In this document: piece by piece, positions 44,075 to 51,915 of the stretch
How the letters are laid out: each line of letters starts with the position of its first letter
Position numbering within the stretch: the first letter of the stretch is position 1
Assembly: GCF_036884275.1 (NCBI RefSeq)
Contig: NZ_CP145607.1
Coordinates: 2,653,001 to 2,717,000 of the forward strand
Source: Sphingomonas kaistensis
Lineage (GTDB): Bacteria > Pseudomonadota > Alphaproteobacteria > Sphingomonadales > Sphingomonadaceae
Reading direction: 5' to 3'
Length of the DNA: 64,000 bases
Notes under the pieces: generated by a model
What the model saw: only the letters and a program-made list of their open reading frames with translations
Told to the model about the DNA's origin: nothing
The model's database searches: none
Made by a program: the position numbers and the translations under genes

Positions 44075-45228
44075 GCCCCGATCAGCTCCCGCCCGATCAG
44101 CATGCGGCGGATTTCGTTGGTTCCCGCGCCAATGTCGAGCAGCTTGGCGTCGCGCATGAAGCGTTCGACCGGCCAGTCCTTGGTATAGCCCGCGCCGCCC
44201 AGTGCCTGGACCGCTTCGCCCGCGACCTTGAACGCGCTCTCGCTCGCCAGCAGGATCGCGCCTGCCGCATCGAAGCGGGTGGTCTTGCCGGCGTCGCACG
44301 CCTTGGCGACCTGGTAGACATAGGCGCGGGCCGAATTCAGCGCGACATACATGTCGGCGATCTTGGCCTGCATCAGCTGCTGTGCGCCGATCGGACGCCC
44401 AAACTGCACCCGTTCGCGGACGAACGGCAGCACGACATCGAGGCACGCCTGCATGATGCCGAGCTGGATGCCCGCCAGCACCGTGCGCTCATAATCTAGG
44501 CCACTCATCAGCACGCCGACGCCGCCATTCTCGGGGCCCATGATGTTCTCGGCCGGAACGAAGCAATCGTCGAACACCAGCTCGGACGTGGGCGAGCCGC
44601 GCATGCCGACCTTGTCGATCTTCTGGCCGATGGAGAAACCATCCATGCCCTTTTCGATCAGAAAGGTGGTGATGCCCCGGCTGCCCGCGTCGGGCGTGGT
44701 TTTGGCATAGACCACCAGCACATCGGCATAAGCGCCGTTGGTGATCCAGAATTTGGTGCCATTGAGGCGATAACCGTTGCCCGATTTCTCGGCCTTCAGC
44801 TTCATCGACACGACGTCCGAACCCGCGCCGGCCTCACTCATCGCCAGCGCACCGACCTTGGTGCCGTCGATCAGGCCGGGGAGATATTTCTTCTTCTGCT
44901 CATCGTTCGCCCAGCGGCGGATTTGATTGACGCACAGGTTCGAATGCGCGCCGTAGCTGAGGCCCACCGAGGCCGAGGCGCGGGCGACTTCTTCCTGCGC
45001 GACGACATGCTCGAGATAGCCGAGGCCCAGCCCGCCCCATTCTTCCTCGACGGTAATGCCGTGCAGGCCGAGCTCGCCCATTTCGGGCCACAGTTCGATC
45101 GGGAAGCGGTCGTTGTGATCGATCTCCGCCGCGATCGGCTGGATTCGGTCGGTCGCGAAGCGCTGAGTGGATTCGCGGATGGTGTCGGCCATTTCGCCGA
45201 GGTCGAAGTCGAGGGTCGGTGCGGACAT
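44071..45228 (-). CDS. liuA: Isovaleryl-CoA dehydrogenase
   Basis: A 385-residue acyl-CoA dehydrogenase with the signatures ALAMSEAGAGSDVVSM, the FAD-binding FWITNGAYADV and a C-terminal QALGGAGYTKDWPVERFMRD. The catalytic base is E247 in SGLDYERTVLAG, and the position that holds Glu in short- and medium-chain enzymes is Gly here (DIGAGTNEIRR). That swap is the mark of isovaleryl-CoA dehydrogenase. It catalyses the first step of leucine breakdown after transamination. It is divergent from the thiolase gene with about 90 bases for promoters. Confidence 0.93.
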   Translation of the reverse strand: MSAPTLDFDLGEMADTIRESTQRFATDRIQPIAAEIDHNDRFPIELWPEMGELGLHGITVEEEWGGLGLGYLEHVVAQEEVARASASVGLSYGAHSNLCVNQIRRWANDEQKKKYLPGLIDGTKVGALAMSEAGAGSDVVSMKLKAEKSGNGYRLNGTKFWITNGAYADVLVVYAKTTPDAGSRGITTFLIEKGMDGFSIGQKIDKVGMRGSPTSELVFDDCFVPAENIMGPENGGVGVLMSGLDYERTVLAGIQLGIMQACLDVVLPFVRERVQFGRPIGAQQLMQAKIADMYVALNSARAYVYQVAKACDAGKTTRFDAAGAILLASESAFKVAGEAVQALGGAGYTKDWPVERFMRDAKLLDIGAGTNEIRRMLIGRELIGA

Positions 45229-45317
45229 GCGATCGGCGTTACAGAGGCCTCAAGGCTTGGACAAGGCAGCCCGAATGCCTATTGCAGTGCAACATCTTTC
45301 TCACGGAGTCCGCAGTC

Positions 45318-46508
45318 ATGGCCACCGCATCCGATAACGTCGTCATTCTCTCTTACGCGCGCACCCCGATGGGTGCGATGCAGGGGGCGCTGGCCGATGT
45401 CAGCGCGACCGATCTCGGCGCCACCGCGGTGAAAGCGGCGGTCGAGCGGGCCGGAGTTGAAGGCGGCGACATCGACCGCATCTACATGGGCTGCGTGCTT
45501 CCGGCAGGCCTCGGCCAAGCTCCGGCGCGTCAGGCGGCGATCAAGGCGGGCCTTCCGACCAGCGTCCAGGCGACCACCGTCAACAAGGTCTGCGGCTCGG
45601 GCATGCAGACGGTGATCATGGGCGCCGAAGCGATCGCCACGGGCAATGCCGACCTCATCGTCGCGGGCGGCATGGAGAGCATGACCAACGCGCCTTACCT
45701 GCTCAAGAAGCACCGCAGCGGCGCGCGGATCGGCCACGACAAGATCTACGACCACATGTTCCTCGACGGGCTGGAAGACGCCTACGAGGAAGGCCGCGCG
45801 ATGGGCAGCTTCGCGCAGGCCACCGCCAACGATTATCAGCTGACCCGTCAGGGCATGGACGCTTACGCGATCGAAAGCCTCAACCGCGCCAAGTCGGCGA
45901 TCGACAATGGCGGGTTCAAGGACGAGATCGCCCCGGTCACGGTAAAGAGCCGCGCGGGTGAGACGGTAGTCGATACCGACGAGGCACCCGGCCGCGGCCG
46001 TCCCGACAAGATCCCGCAATTGAAACCTGCCTTCGACAAGGAAGGCACCATCACCGCCGCGACTAGTTCGTCCATCTCCGACGGCGCTGCCGCCGTGGTG
46101 CTGGCGCGCGAGTCGGATGCGGCGGCCAAGGGGCTCACCCCCGTCGCCCGCATCGTCGCCACCGCCGCCCACGCCCAGGCCCCGGCCGAATTCACGATCG
46201 CCCCGGTTGGCGCCATCCACAAGGTGCTCGACAAGGCCGGCTGGTCGATAGGCGAGGTCGACCTGTTCGAGGTCAACGAAGCCTTCGCCTGCGTCGCCAT
46301 GTTCGCGATGAAGGACCTCGGCATCGGCCACGACAAGATCAACGTCCACGGCGGTGCGACCGCGCTGGGTCACCCGATCGGCGCCAGCGGCACCCGCATC
46401 ATCGTGACGCTGCTCAACGCGCTCAAGCAGAAAGGCCTGAAGCGCGGCATCGCCTCGCTCTGCATTGGCGGCGGCGAAGCGACAGCCGTGGCGGTCGAGC
46501 TGGTCTAA
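45318..46508 (+). CDS. Acetyl-CoA acetyltransferase (thiolase)
   Basis: A 396-residue thiolase. The acyl-accepting cysteine is C92 in NKVCGSGMQTVIMGAE; NEAFACVAM, GGATALGHPIGASGTRI and the second catalytic cysteine in SLCIGGGEATAVAVE complete the site. ATG at 45318 gives the usual family length. It would join two acetyl-CoA to acetoacetyl-CoA or cleave it, consistent with the leucine pathway yielding acetoacetate. Divergent from the isovaleryl-CoA dehydrogenase. Confidence 0.93.
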   Translation: MATASDNVVILSYARTPMGAMQGALADVSATDLGATAVKAAVERAGVEGGDIDRIYMGCVLPAGLGQAPARQAAIKAGLPTSVQATTVNKVCGSGMQTVIMGAEAIATGNADLIVAGGMESMTNAPYLLKKHRSGARIGHDKIYDHMFLDGLEDAYEEGRAMGSFAQATANDYQLTRQGMDAYAIESLNRAKSAIDNGGFKDEIAPVTVKSRAGETVVDTDEAPGRGRPDKIPQLKPAFDKEGTITAATSSSISDGAAAVVLARESDAAAKGLTPVARIVATAAHAQAPAEFTIAPVGAIHKVLDKAGWSIGEVDLFEVNEAFACVAMFAMKDLGIGHDKINVHGGATALGHPIGASGTRIIVTLLNALKQKGLKRGIASLCIGGGEATAVAVELV

Positions 46509-46517
46509 TCCGTACGG

Positions 46518-46544
46518 GGCTCTCCGGCCTTAAGTCGGGGAGCC
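46518..46544. terminator. Hairpin between convergent thiolase and SH3 genes
   Basis: GGCTCTCC at 46518 pairs with GGGGAGCC ending at 46544 around GGCCTTAAGTC. Two genes converge on it. No T-run follows, so termination efficiency is uncertain. Confidence 0.4.
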
Positions 46545-46546
46545 GC

Positions 46547-47020
46547 TCAGTCCTTGACCGTCTCGCCCGGGTCGACGCCCCAGATGTCGGCGACCTTGAT
46601 ATGACCTTCGCGGGCGCCGAAGGTGATGTGGCACCAGCCCTCGCCGCAATTGTCGATGCGGCCGACGACGCCAGGCTCGGCGAGATAGCGGACGCGGCTG
46701 CTTTCGTCGGCCTTGGCGTGAACTGAACGGGGTCCGTTGCCTTTGATTAGAACGGTGCGCTGTTCGGTCAGCAATCGAAACAGCATCCAGCCCCGTGTGC
46801 CCTCACTGTCCTGAACCAGCCGCCAATTCTCGTGCCGCCTCAACACCCGCATCGGAAGCCCCTGGCGCTGGTAAAGCCAGACGCCGGGATAATTTTCTCC
46901 CGGTCCGGATCGCATCATGGCCTGCCCGCTCTTCAACGAGGCCCAATAAGGGACGGCGCGATCCTGCGCCGCGGCGGGCGCTGCCAGACCCAGCAATGCG
47001 ATCGCGACCAGCCGCTTCAT
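46547..47020 (-). CDS. Exported SH3-domain protein
   Basis: A 157-residue secreted protein: signal peptide MKRLVAIALLGLAAPAAAQ, then two SH3-like repeats (WASLKSGQAMMRSGPGENYP with VWLYQRQGLPMRVLRRHENW and WRLVQDSEGTRGWMLFRLL; then a second with VHAKADESSRVRYLAEPGV). Bacterial SH3 domains of this type bind peptidoglycan or proteins in the envelope. Its start overlaps the upstream nitronate-monooxygenase-like stop by one base (TGATG), so it is the second gene of a unit. Confidence 0.83.
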   Translation of the reverse strand: MKRLVAIALLGLAAPAAAQDRAVPYWASLKSGQAMMRSGPGENYPGVWLYQRQGLPMRVLRRHENWRLVQDSEGTRGWMLFRLLTEQRTVLIKGNGPRSVHAKADESSRVRYLAEPGVVGRIDNCGEGWCHITFGAREGHIKVADIWGVDPGETVKD

Positions 47021-48426
47021 CACGCGCCCGTCCGGATCCGATCGACGAGCTGCTTCACGGTCGGCACGAAGCCGTTCGAGTAGAAAGGATCGCTCTTGAA
47101 CCGGAACGCGGCGTGGCCGGCGAACATGAGGTTCTGCTCGACCGGGCCGCCGTGAGCGATGTCCTGGAGCGTTTTCTGGATGCAGAAGCTGCGCGGGTCG
47201 GCGAGGCGGCCGGTCGAGTTCTTCTCATTGTCCGACCAACTCGAGAAGCTGCACTGGCTGAGGCAGCCCATGCAGTCGGCCTGGTCCTTGCGGATGATCT
47301 TTTCTTCCTCGGGTGTGACGAACACGAGTGTGTCGTCCGGCGTCTTCATCGCCTGGGTATAGCCCGCGCCATACCATTCGCGCGCGTGCTGCAGATCGCC
47401 CTTCGTGACCCAGTAATTCTTCTTGGTGCCGATGCCTACGTCGAGCTCGAAGGCGTGATCGCCGACCTGCTCCTTGGTGAAGGCGATCTGCCGTTCGCTG
47501 CGCGCTTCCAAATTGCGCAGGAACGGGTTGCGCACCGCCGAGCTGTAGAAGCCCGTCGGCGAAAATTTGTGAAGCAGGACGTCGCCCTCCTCCAGCGTCA
47601 TCAGCCGCGCCTTCCAGTCGGGCGGGATCGGGCTTTCCTGGGTGAGCAATGGGCGGGTGCCGAACTGAAACATGATCGCGCCCAGCTCAGGATTGTCGAT
47701 CCAGTCTTCCCATTCGTCCAAACGCCACACGCCGCCCGCCATCACGATCGGCACGGTGTCGGGCACGCCACATTCGCGCATCATCGCGCGCAGCTCGGCG
47801 ACGCGCGGATAGGGCGCTTGGGGCACGCGCGGATCCTCGGCGTTGCTGAGGCCGTTGTGCCCGCCGGCAAGCCAGGGATCCTCGTAGACCACGCCCGAGA
47901 GAAACTCGGCGAACTTGGAATAAGCCCGCTTCCACAGCGCGCGGAAGGCGCGGCCGGAGCTGACGATCGGCAGATACGAAACGCCGTACGAAGCGGCGAT
48001 CTCGCTCAGCTTGTACGGCATGCCCGCACCGCAGGTGACACCCGCCACCTTGCCCCGGGTGCGTTCCAGCACACCGTGAAGGATTGGCTGCGCGCCGCCC
48101 ATTTCCCACAGCACGTTGATGTTGATCGCGCCCTTGCCGTCCGACATCTCGTACGCGCGCTCGACCTGCGCGACGGCGCCCTCGATGCCGTATTTGATCA
48201 GCTCTTCGTGACGCTCGCGGCGGGTCATGCCGTTATAGACCTGGGGGATGATCCGGCCTTCGGGATCGTAGCTGTCGGCATTGACCGCGCTGACCGTGCC
48301 GATGCCGCCGGCGGCCGCCCACGCGCCCGAGCTCATGTGATTGGTCGCCGACACGCCCTTGCCGCCCTCGACCAGCGGCCACACTTCGCGCCCGCGGTAG
48401 TTGATCGGCGACAAACCCTTGAACAC
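47020..48426 (-). CDS. Nitronate monooxygenase family protein with a C-terminal four-cysteine motif
   Basis: A 468-residue flavin-dependent TIM-barrel protein of the 2-nitropropane dioxygenase family: VSATNHMSSGAWAAAGGIGT near the start, VTCGAGMPYKLSE, PIVMAGGVWRLDEWEDW, and a phosphate-binding GAIMFQFGTRPL. It is longer than classic enzymes because of a C-terminal domain with C385-x2-C388-x3-C392-x22-C415 (ADCMGCLSQCSFSSW, RSFCIQK), which could bind an iron-sulfur cluster or zinc. GTG at 48426 follows GGGAG. The substrate is not evident; the family includes enzymes on alkyl nitronates and on other small carbanions. Confidence 0.85.
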   Translation of the reverse strand: MFKGLSPINYRGREVWPLVEGGKGVSATNHMSSGAWAAAGGIGTVSAVNADSYDPEGRIIPQVYNGMTRRERHEELIKYGIEGAVAQVERAYEMSDGKGAININVLWEMGGAQPILHGVLERTRGKVAGVTCGAGMPYKLSEIAASYGVSYLPIVSSGRAFRALWKRAYSKFAEFLSGVVYEDPWLAGGHNGLSNAEDPRVPQAPYPRVAELRAMMRECGVPDTVPIVMAGGVWRLDEWEDWIDNPELGAIMFQFGTRPLLTQESPIPPDWKARLMTLEEGDVLLHKFSPTGFYSSAVRNPFLRNLEARSERQIAFTKEQVGDHAFELDVGIGTKKNYWVTKGDLQHAREWYGAGYTQAMKTPDDTLVFVTPEEEKIIRKDQADCMGCLSQCSFSSWSDNEKNSTGRLADPRSFCIQKTLQDIAHGGPVEQNLMFAGHAAFRFKSDPFYSNGFVPTVKQLVDRIRTGA

Positions 48427-48489
48427 GTCGGCACTCCCAAAATTTGACGAGAAACAGCGCCTATACTCCGGCGTCCCTCAGCCCCAAAC

Positions 48490-48528
48490 GAAAAAGGGGC
48501 CGCCAGGCTGTTCGCCCGACGGCCCCTC
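48490..48528 (-). terminator. Intrinsic terminator of the glycine-zipper gene
   Basis: Read leftward, GGGGCCG pairs with CGGCCCC around an 18-base loop region, followed by a TTTTTCG run on that strand. It lies just past the stop of the 48545-48940 gene. Confidence 0.75.
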
Positions 48529-48544
48529 CTGCCCGGCTAGCCGC

Positions 48545-48940
48545 TTAGTAGCGGTAGCCGTAATTGTAGTTGCGGCGGTTGCAGCTGTCCTTGTCGACCT
48601 TGCGGCCAAGAAGCGCGCCGACCGCGCCGCCGATGATCGCGCCGGTGGCATTGCTGCCGCCGCGGCGGTTGCCGTAATAATCGTAGCGCTGGCGGCTGCC
48701 GGCGATCTTGCTGCCGACCACGGCCCCGGCGACACCGCCGATGATGGTGCCGGTCGTGCCCGAACAGCGGTTGGCGTAGTTCTGGCCGTAATAGCCCTGG
48801 CCGCTGTAGCCACGATTATAATTTTCGTACCCGCGCTGATAGCCGTTGTTATAGCCGTAGCCCGGATAATATTGCGCGCTGGCAGCGCCCGGAATCGCGA
48901 CAAGCGAGGCGGCAGCGGCGGCGAACAGAAACTTCTTCAT
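48545..48940 (-). CDS. Glycine-zipper 2TM surface protein
   Basis: A 131-residue exported protein: signal MKKFLFAAAAASLVAIPGAA, a Tyr/Gly/Asn-rich segment (GYNNGYQRGYENYNRGYSG), then two glycine-zipper helices TGTIIGGVAGAVVGSKIAG and ATGAIIGGAVGALLGRKV, ending in another Tyr-rich tail. Such 2TM glycine-zipper proteins (Rick_17kDa-like) insert in the outer envelope. Followed by an intrinsic terminator. Confidence 0.85.
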   Translation of the reverse strand: MKKFLFAAAAASLVAIPGAASAQYYPGYGYNNGYQRGYENYNRGYSGQGYYGQNYANRCSGTTGTIIGGVAGAVVGSKIAGSRQRYDYYGNRRGGSNATGAIIGGAVGALLGRKVDKDSCNRRNYNYGYRY

Positions 48941-49022
48941 GAGCAGGGCTCCTTTGCGTTGGAGCCCTTGTGGACGAGTCGCGGTGTCGCTCGCCTGAAC
49001 CGCATCGTTGGCGTTCGTTCAG

Positions 49023-49862
49023 CTAACTCAACGAAAAATCGAGCCCGATATCGACCGCCGGTGCCGATTGGGTGATCCGCCCGACCGAGACGTAGGTGAC
49101 GCCCGTCTCGGCAATCGCGCGGATGGTGTCGAGCCGTACCCCGCCCGACGCTTCGAGCGGCACGCGCCCGGTGACCAGTGCGACCGCTTCGCGCAGCACC
49201 GGCGGCGGCATGTTGTCGAGGAGGAGCCGGTCGGCCCCGGCGGCGAGCGCGGGTTCGATCTGCTCGATCCGGTCGACCTCGACCTGGATCGGCAGACTGC
49301 TTCCATGAGCGCGGGCGCGGGCGACGGCGGCTTCGACCGAGCCGTTCACCGCGACGTGATTGTCCTTGATCAGCAGCCCGTCGTCCAGCCGCATCCGGTG
49401 GTTCTCAGCCCCGCCCATCCGCGCCGCATATTTCTCCAGCACGCGCAGGCCGGGGATGGTCTTGCGCGTATCGAGCAGGATCGCGCCGGTGCCTTGGATC
49501 GCATCGACATAGCGACGGGTCAGCGTGGCGATGCCCGACAGGTGCTGCAGCGTGTTCAGCGCCGACCGCTCGGCGGTCAGCATCTTAGCGGCCCCGCCCT
49601 CGATCCGCATCAGCACCGTGCCGGCGGGAATGCGGGAGCCGTCGGCGACTTCGAGATCGAGCGTCACCTCGGGATCGAGGCGGCGGAAGAACGCGGCGGC
49701 AAGGTCGATGCCCGCGACCACGATCTCCTCGCGGCAATTCATCGTCGCGGTGAAGCGCGCGTCCGCCGGAATGGTCGCGGCGGAGGTGACGTCCCCGCCC
49801 TCGCCCATATCCTCGGCAAGCGTGCGGGTGACGAACTCGTCGAGGTCGAAACCGTTGATCAT
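49023..49862 (-). CDS. nadC: Nicotinate-nucleotide pyrophosphorylase (carboxylating)
   Basis: A 279-residue quinolinate phosphoribosyltransferase of NAD synthesis. Diagnostic segments are EDMGEGGDVTSAATIPADAR, the substrate-binding LDTRKTIPGLRVLEKYAARM, GGAENHRMRLDDGLLIKDNH and LEASGGVRLDTIRAIAETGV. The start at 49862 gives the normal family length. No nadA or nadB is in the window. It follows the metallophosphoesterase on the same strand after 31 bases. Confidence 0.95.
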   Translation of the reverse strand: MINGFDLDEFVTRTLAEDMGEGGDVTSAATIPADARFTATMNCREEIVVAGIDLAAAFFRRLDPEVTLDLEVADGSRIPAGTVLMRIEGGAAKMLTAERSALNTLQHLSGIATLTRRYVDAIQGTGAILLDTRKTIPGLRVLEKYAARMGGAENHRMRLDDGLLIKDNHVAVNGSVEAAVARARAHGSSLPIQVEVDRIEQIEPALAAGADRLLLDNMPPPVLREAVALVTGRVPLEASGGVRLDTIRAIAETGVTYVSVGRITQSAPAVDIGLDFSLS

Positions 49863-49893
49863 GAAGGGCTCATGGAGCGTGCGCCGCGCAGGC

Positions 49894-50739
49894 TCAAGCC
49901 TCGGCAGGATCGGCCAGGACCTCCGCCCGGTGCCAGGCGTCCCCTTGCTTGACGAAGCGGGTCGGCTCGGCGCTCTCGAATTGGGCGCCGGTCCAGCGCT
50001 TGAGGCCAAGCGTGACGGCGCCGGGTTCGACCTCCAGAATGTTGAAGCTCTGCTCCTCCTCGCGCGTGCGAACCGAGGTCGCAGTACCCGCCTGCACCAC
50101 CAGCGCACCGCCCGCCCGGGTGACGAGATCGCGCGCATGGTGGGTCGAGGCGCGGTGATTGTGTCCGGCGAGCAGCAGGTCGATGCCAAGCTCGTTCACC
50201 ACGTCCAGCGCCTTTTCCTGCCTGCCGACCGGACGCCCCAGAATGCCCTCGTCGCTGACCGGCAGCGCGAACAGGGGATGATGAGTGACCAGCACCTTCA
50301 AGTCACCTTTCGGCGCTTCTTCGAAATGCTTGCAGACGAAATCGCGCTGCTCCGAATTGATCCGCCCGTCCTTGATCGTCAGCGACCGCGCGGTGTTGAG
50401 GCCGAGCACCGACACGCCATCGAGCTGGTGCCAGGGGCAAAGCGTCTCATCGATATATTTCTTGTAGCGGCCGAGCGGCGACAGGAAGCGGCGGAAGACG
50501 TCGTACAACGGAACATCGTGATTGCCCGGCACCGCCAGCATTTCGTGGCCCGCGTCGCGCAGTTTTTCGAGGAAGGCGCACGCCTGCTGATATTGTTCGG
50601 TCTTGGCCCGCTGCGTAAAATCGCCGCTGATGATGACGAGATCGGGAGCGGCGGTGTCGACCTCGGCAAGCACGGCGGCGACGATATTGTCGTCATGCGC
50701 GCCGAAGTGCAGGTCGGAAAGATGTACGAGACGGGCCAT
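49894..50739 (-). CDS. Calcineurin-like metallophosphoesterase
   Basis: A 281-residue phosphoesterase with the five metal-binding blocks: VHLSDLHFGAHD, LVIISGDFTQRAK, AVPGNHDVPL, VLVTHHPLFALP and DLLLAGHNHRASTH. The pattern is that of cyclic-nucleotide phosphodiesterase-like enzymes (CpdA group), but the substrate is uncertain. It precedes nadC and is divergent from the phosphotransferase gene. Confidence 0.9.
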   Translation of the reverse strand: MARLVHLSDLHFGAHDDNIVAAVLAEVDTAAPDLVIISGDFTQRAKTEQYQQACAFLEKLRDAGHEMLAVPGNHDVPLYDVFRRFLSPLGRYKKYIDETLCPWHQLDGVSVLGLNTARSLTIKDGRINSEQRDFVCKHFEEAPKGDLKVLVTHHPLFALPVSDEGILGRPVGRQEKALDVVNELGIDLLLAGHNHRASTHHARDLVTRAGGALVVQAGTATSVRTREEEQSFNILEVEPGAVTLGLKRWTGAQFESAEPTRFVKQGDAWHRAEVLADPAEA

Positions 50740-50800
50740 GGCGACATAAAGCCCTGACGGCGCGGCTTGTTTCGTGCGTGCCCACGATTAGGGTGCCGGG

Positions 50801-51868
50801 ATGGATCGCACCACCGCCAACACCGGCACCCGCGAGGTGTCCGAACGCCTCCGTTTCGATGAAGCCGCGCTGGAAAACTGGCTCCGCGCCAATGTCGCCG
50901 GGTTCGCGGGGCCGCTCAGCGTCAGCCAGTTCAAAGGCGGTCAGTCGAACCCGACCTACAAGCTCGACACGCCCGCCGCCTCCTACGTCCTGCGCCGCAA
51001 GCCGCCCGGCAAGACGCTGCCGGGCGCGCATGCGGTGGACCGCGAATATAAGGTCATGGCGGCGCTCGGGAGCCAGGGCTTCCCGGTCCCCCGCGTCCAC
51101 GGGCTGTGCGAGGACGAGGGCGTCATCGGCACCGCCTTCTTCGTCATGGACATGGTGCCGGGACGGATCGTGTGGGAAGCGCAATTCCCCGGCCTGTCGC
51201 CCGGCAGCAGGGCCGCGCACTTCGATGCGATGAATGCGACCATCGCGCAGCTACACAACTATGATCCGGCGGCGATCGGTCTTGGCGATTATGGCAAGGC
51301 GGGCGGGTTCGTCGAACGGCAGGTGGCGCGCTGGTCCAAGCAATATCTCGGCGACGTGGAGGCCGGCCGCAACGCCGACATGGACCGGCTGGTCGACTGG
51401 CTGGGCAAGCATGTGCCCGCCGACAGCGGCGACAGCCGCGTCATCCACGGAGACTTTCGCTGCGACAACATGATCTTCGATGCCGAGCAGCCGCAGGTCC
51501 GCGCGGTACTCGACTGGGAGCTGTCGACCCTCGGCGATCCCGAAAGCGACTTCGTCTATCATTGCATGATGTACCGGATGCCCGCCGGGCTGTTCACCGG
51601 TCTCGCCGGGCTCGACCTCCCCGCCCTCGGCATCCCGAGCGAAGACGATTATGTCGCCGCTTATTGCCGCCGCACGGGGCGCGCCAGCATCCCTGCCTAC
51701 GACTATCTGATGGTGTTCAACCTGTTCCGGCTAGGCGCCATCATCCACGGCATCAAGGGCCGGCTCGCCCGCGGCAATGCGTCGAGCGCGCATGCGGAAG
51801 CGACTGTGGCGGCGCTGGAGCCGCTCGCCGCGCTGGCGTGGAAGCAGGCCGAGACTGCGCGGCTTTGA
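50801..51868 (+). CDS. Phosphotransferase (APH/ACAD10-like) family protein
   Basis: A 355-residue kinase-like protein: N-lobe QFKGGQSNPTYKLDTPAASY with VLRRKPPG, the catalytic Brenner box SRVIHGDFRCDNMIFD and the metal-binding VRAVLDWELSTLGDPESD. Proteins of this group accompany acyl-CoA dehydrogenases (ACAD10/11-like) and may phosphorylate hydroxyacyl-CoA substrates; that role is inferred from the family. It is followed by a bidirectional terminator and converges on the M3 peptidase. Confidence 0.87.
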   Translation: MDRTTANTGTREVSERLRFDEAALENWLRANVAGFAGPLSVSQFKGGQSNPTYKLDTPAASYVLRRKPPGKTLPGAHAVDREYKVMAALGSQGFPVPRVHGLCEDEGVIGTAFFVMDMVPGRIVWEAQFPGLSPGSRAAHFDAMNATIAQLHNYDPAAIGLGDYGKAGGFVERQVARWSKQYLGDVEAGRNADMDRLVDWLGKHVPADSGDSRVIHGDFRCDNMIFDAEQPQVRAVLDWELSTLGDPESDFVYHCMMYRMPAGLFTGLAGLDLPALGIPSEDDYVAAYCRRTGRASIPAYDYLMVFNLFRLGAIIHGIKGRLARGNASSAHAEATVAALEPLAALAWKQAETARL

Positions 51869-51870
51869 AA

Positions 51871-51908
51871 GAAAAAGGCCGCCCCGGCTTGCGCTGGGAC
51901 GGCCCTTT
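51871..51908. terminator. Bidirectional intrinsic terminator
   Basis: GGCCGCCC (from 51877) pairs with GGGACGGCC (to 51904) with one bulge; AAAAA precedes the stem on the left and CTTTG follows on the right, so it can serve both the phosphotransferase and the convergent peptidase gene. Confidence 0.75.
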
Positions 51909-51915
51909 GTGAGGC

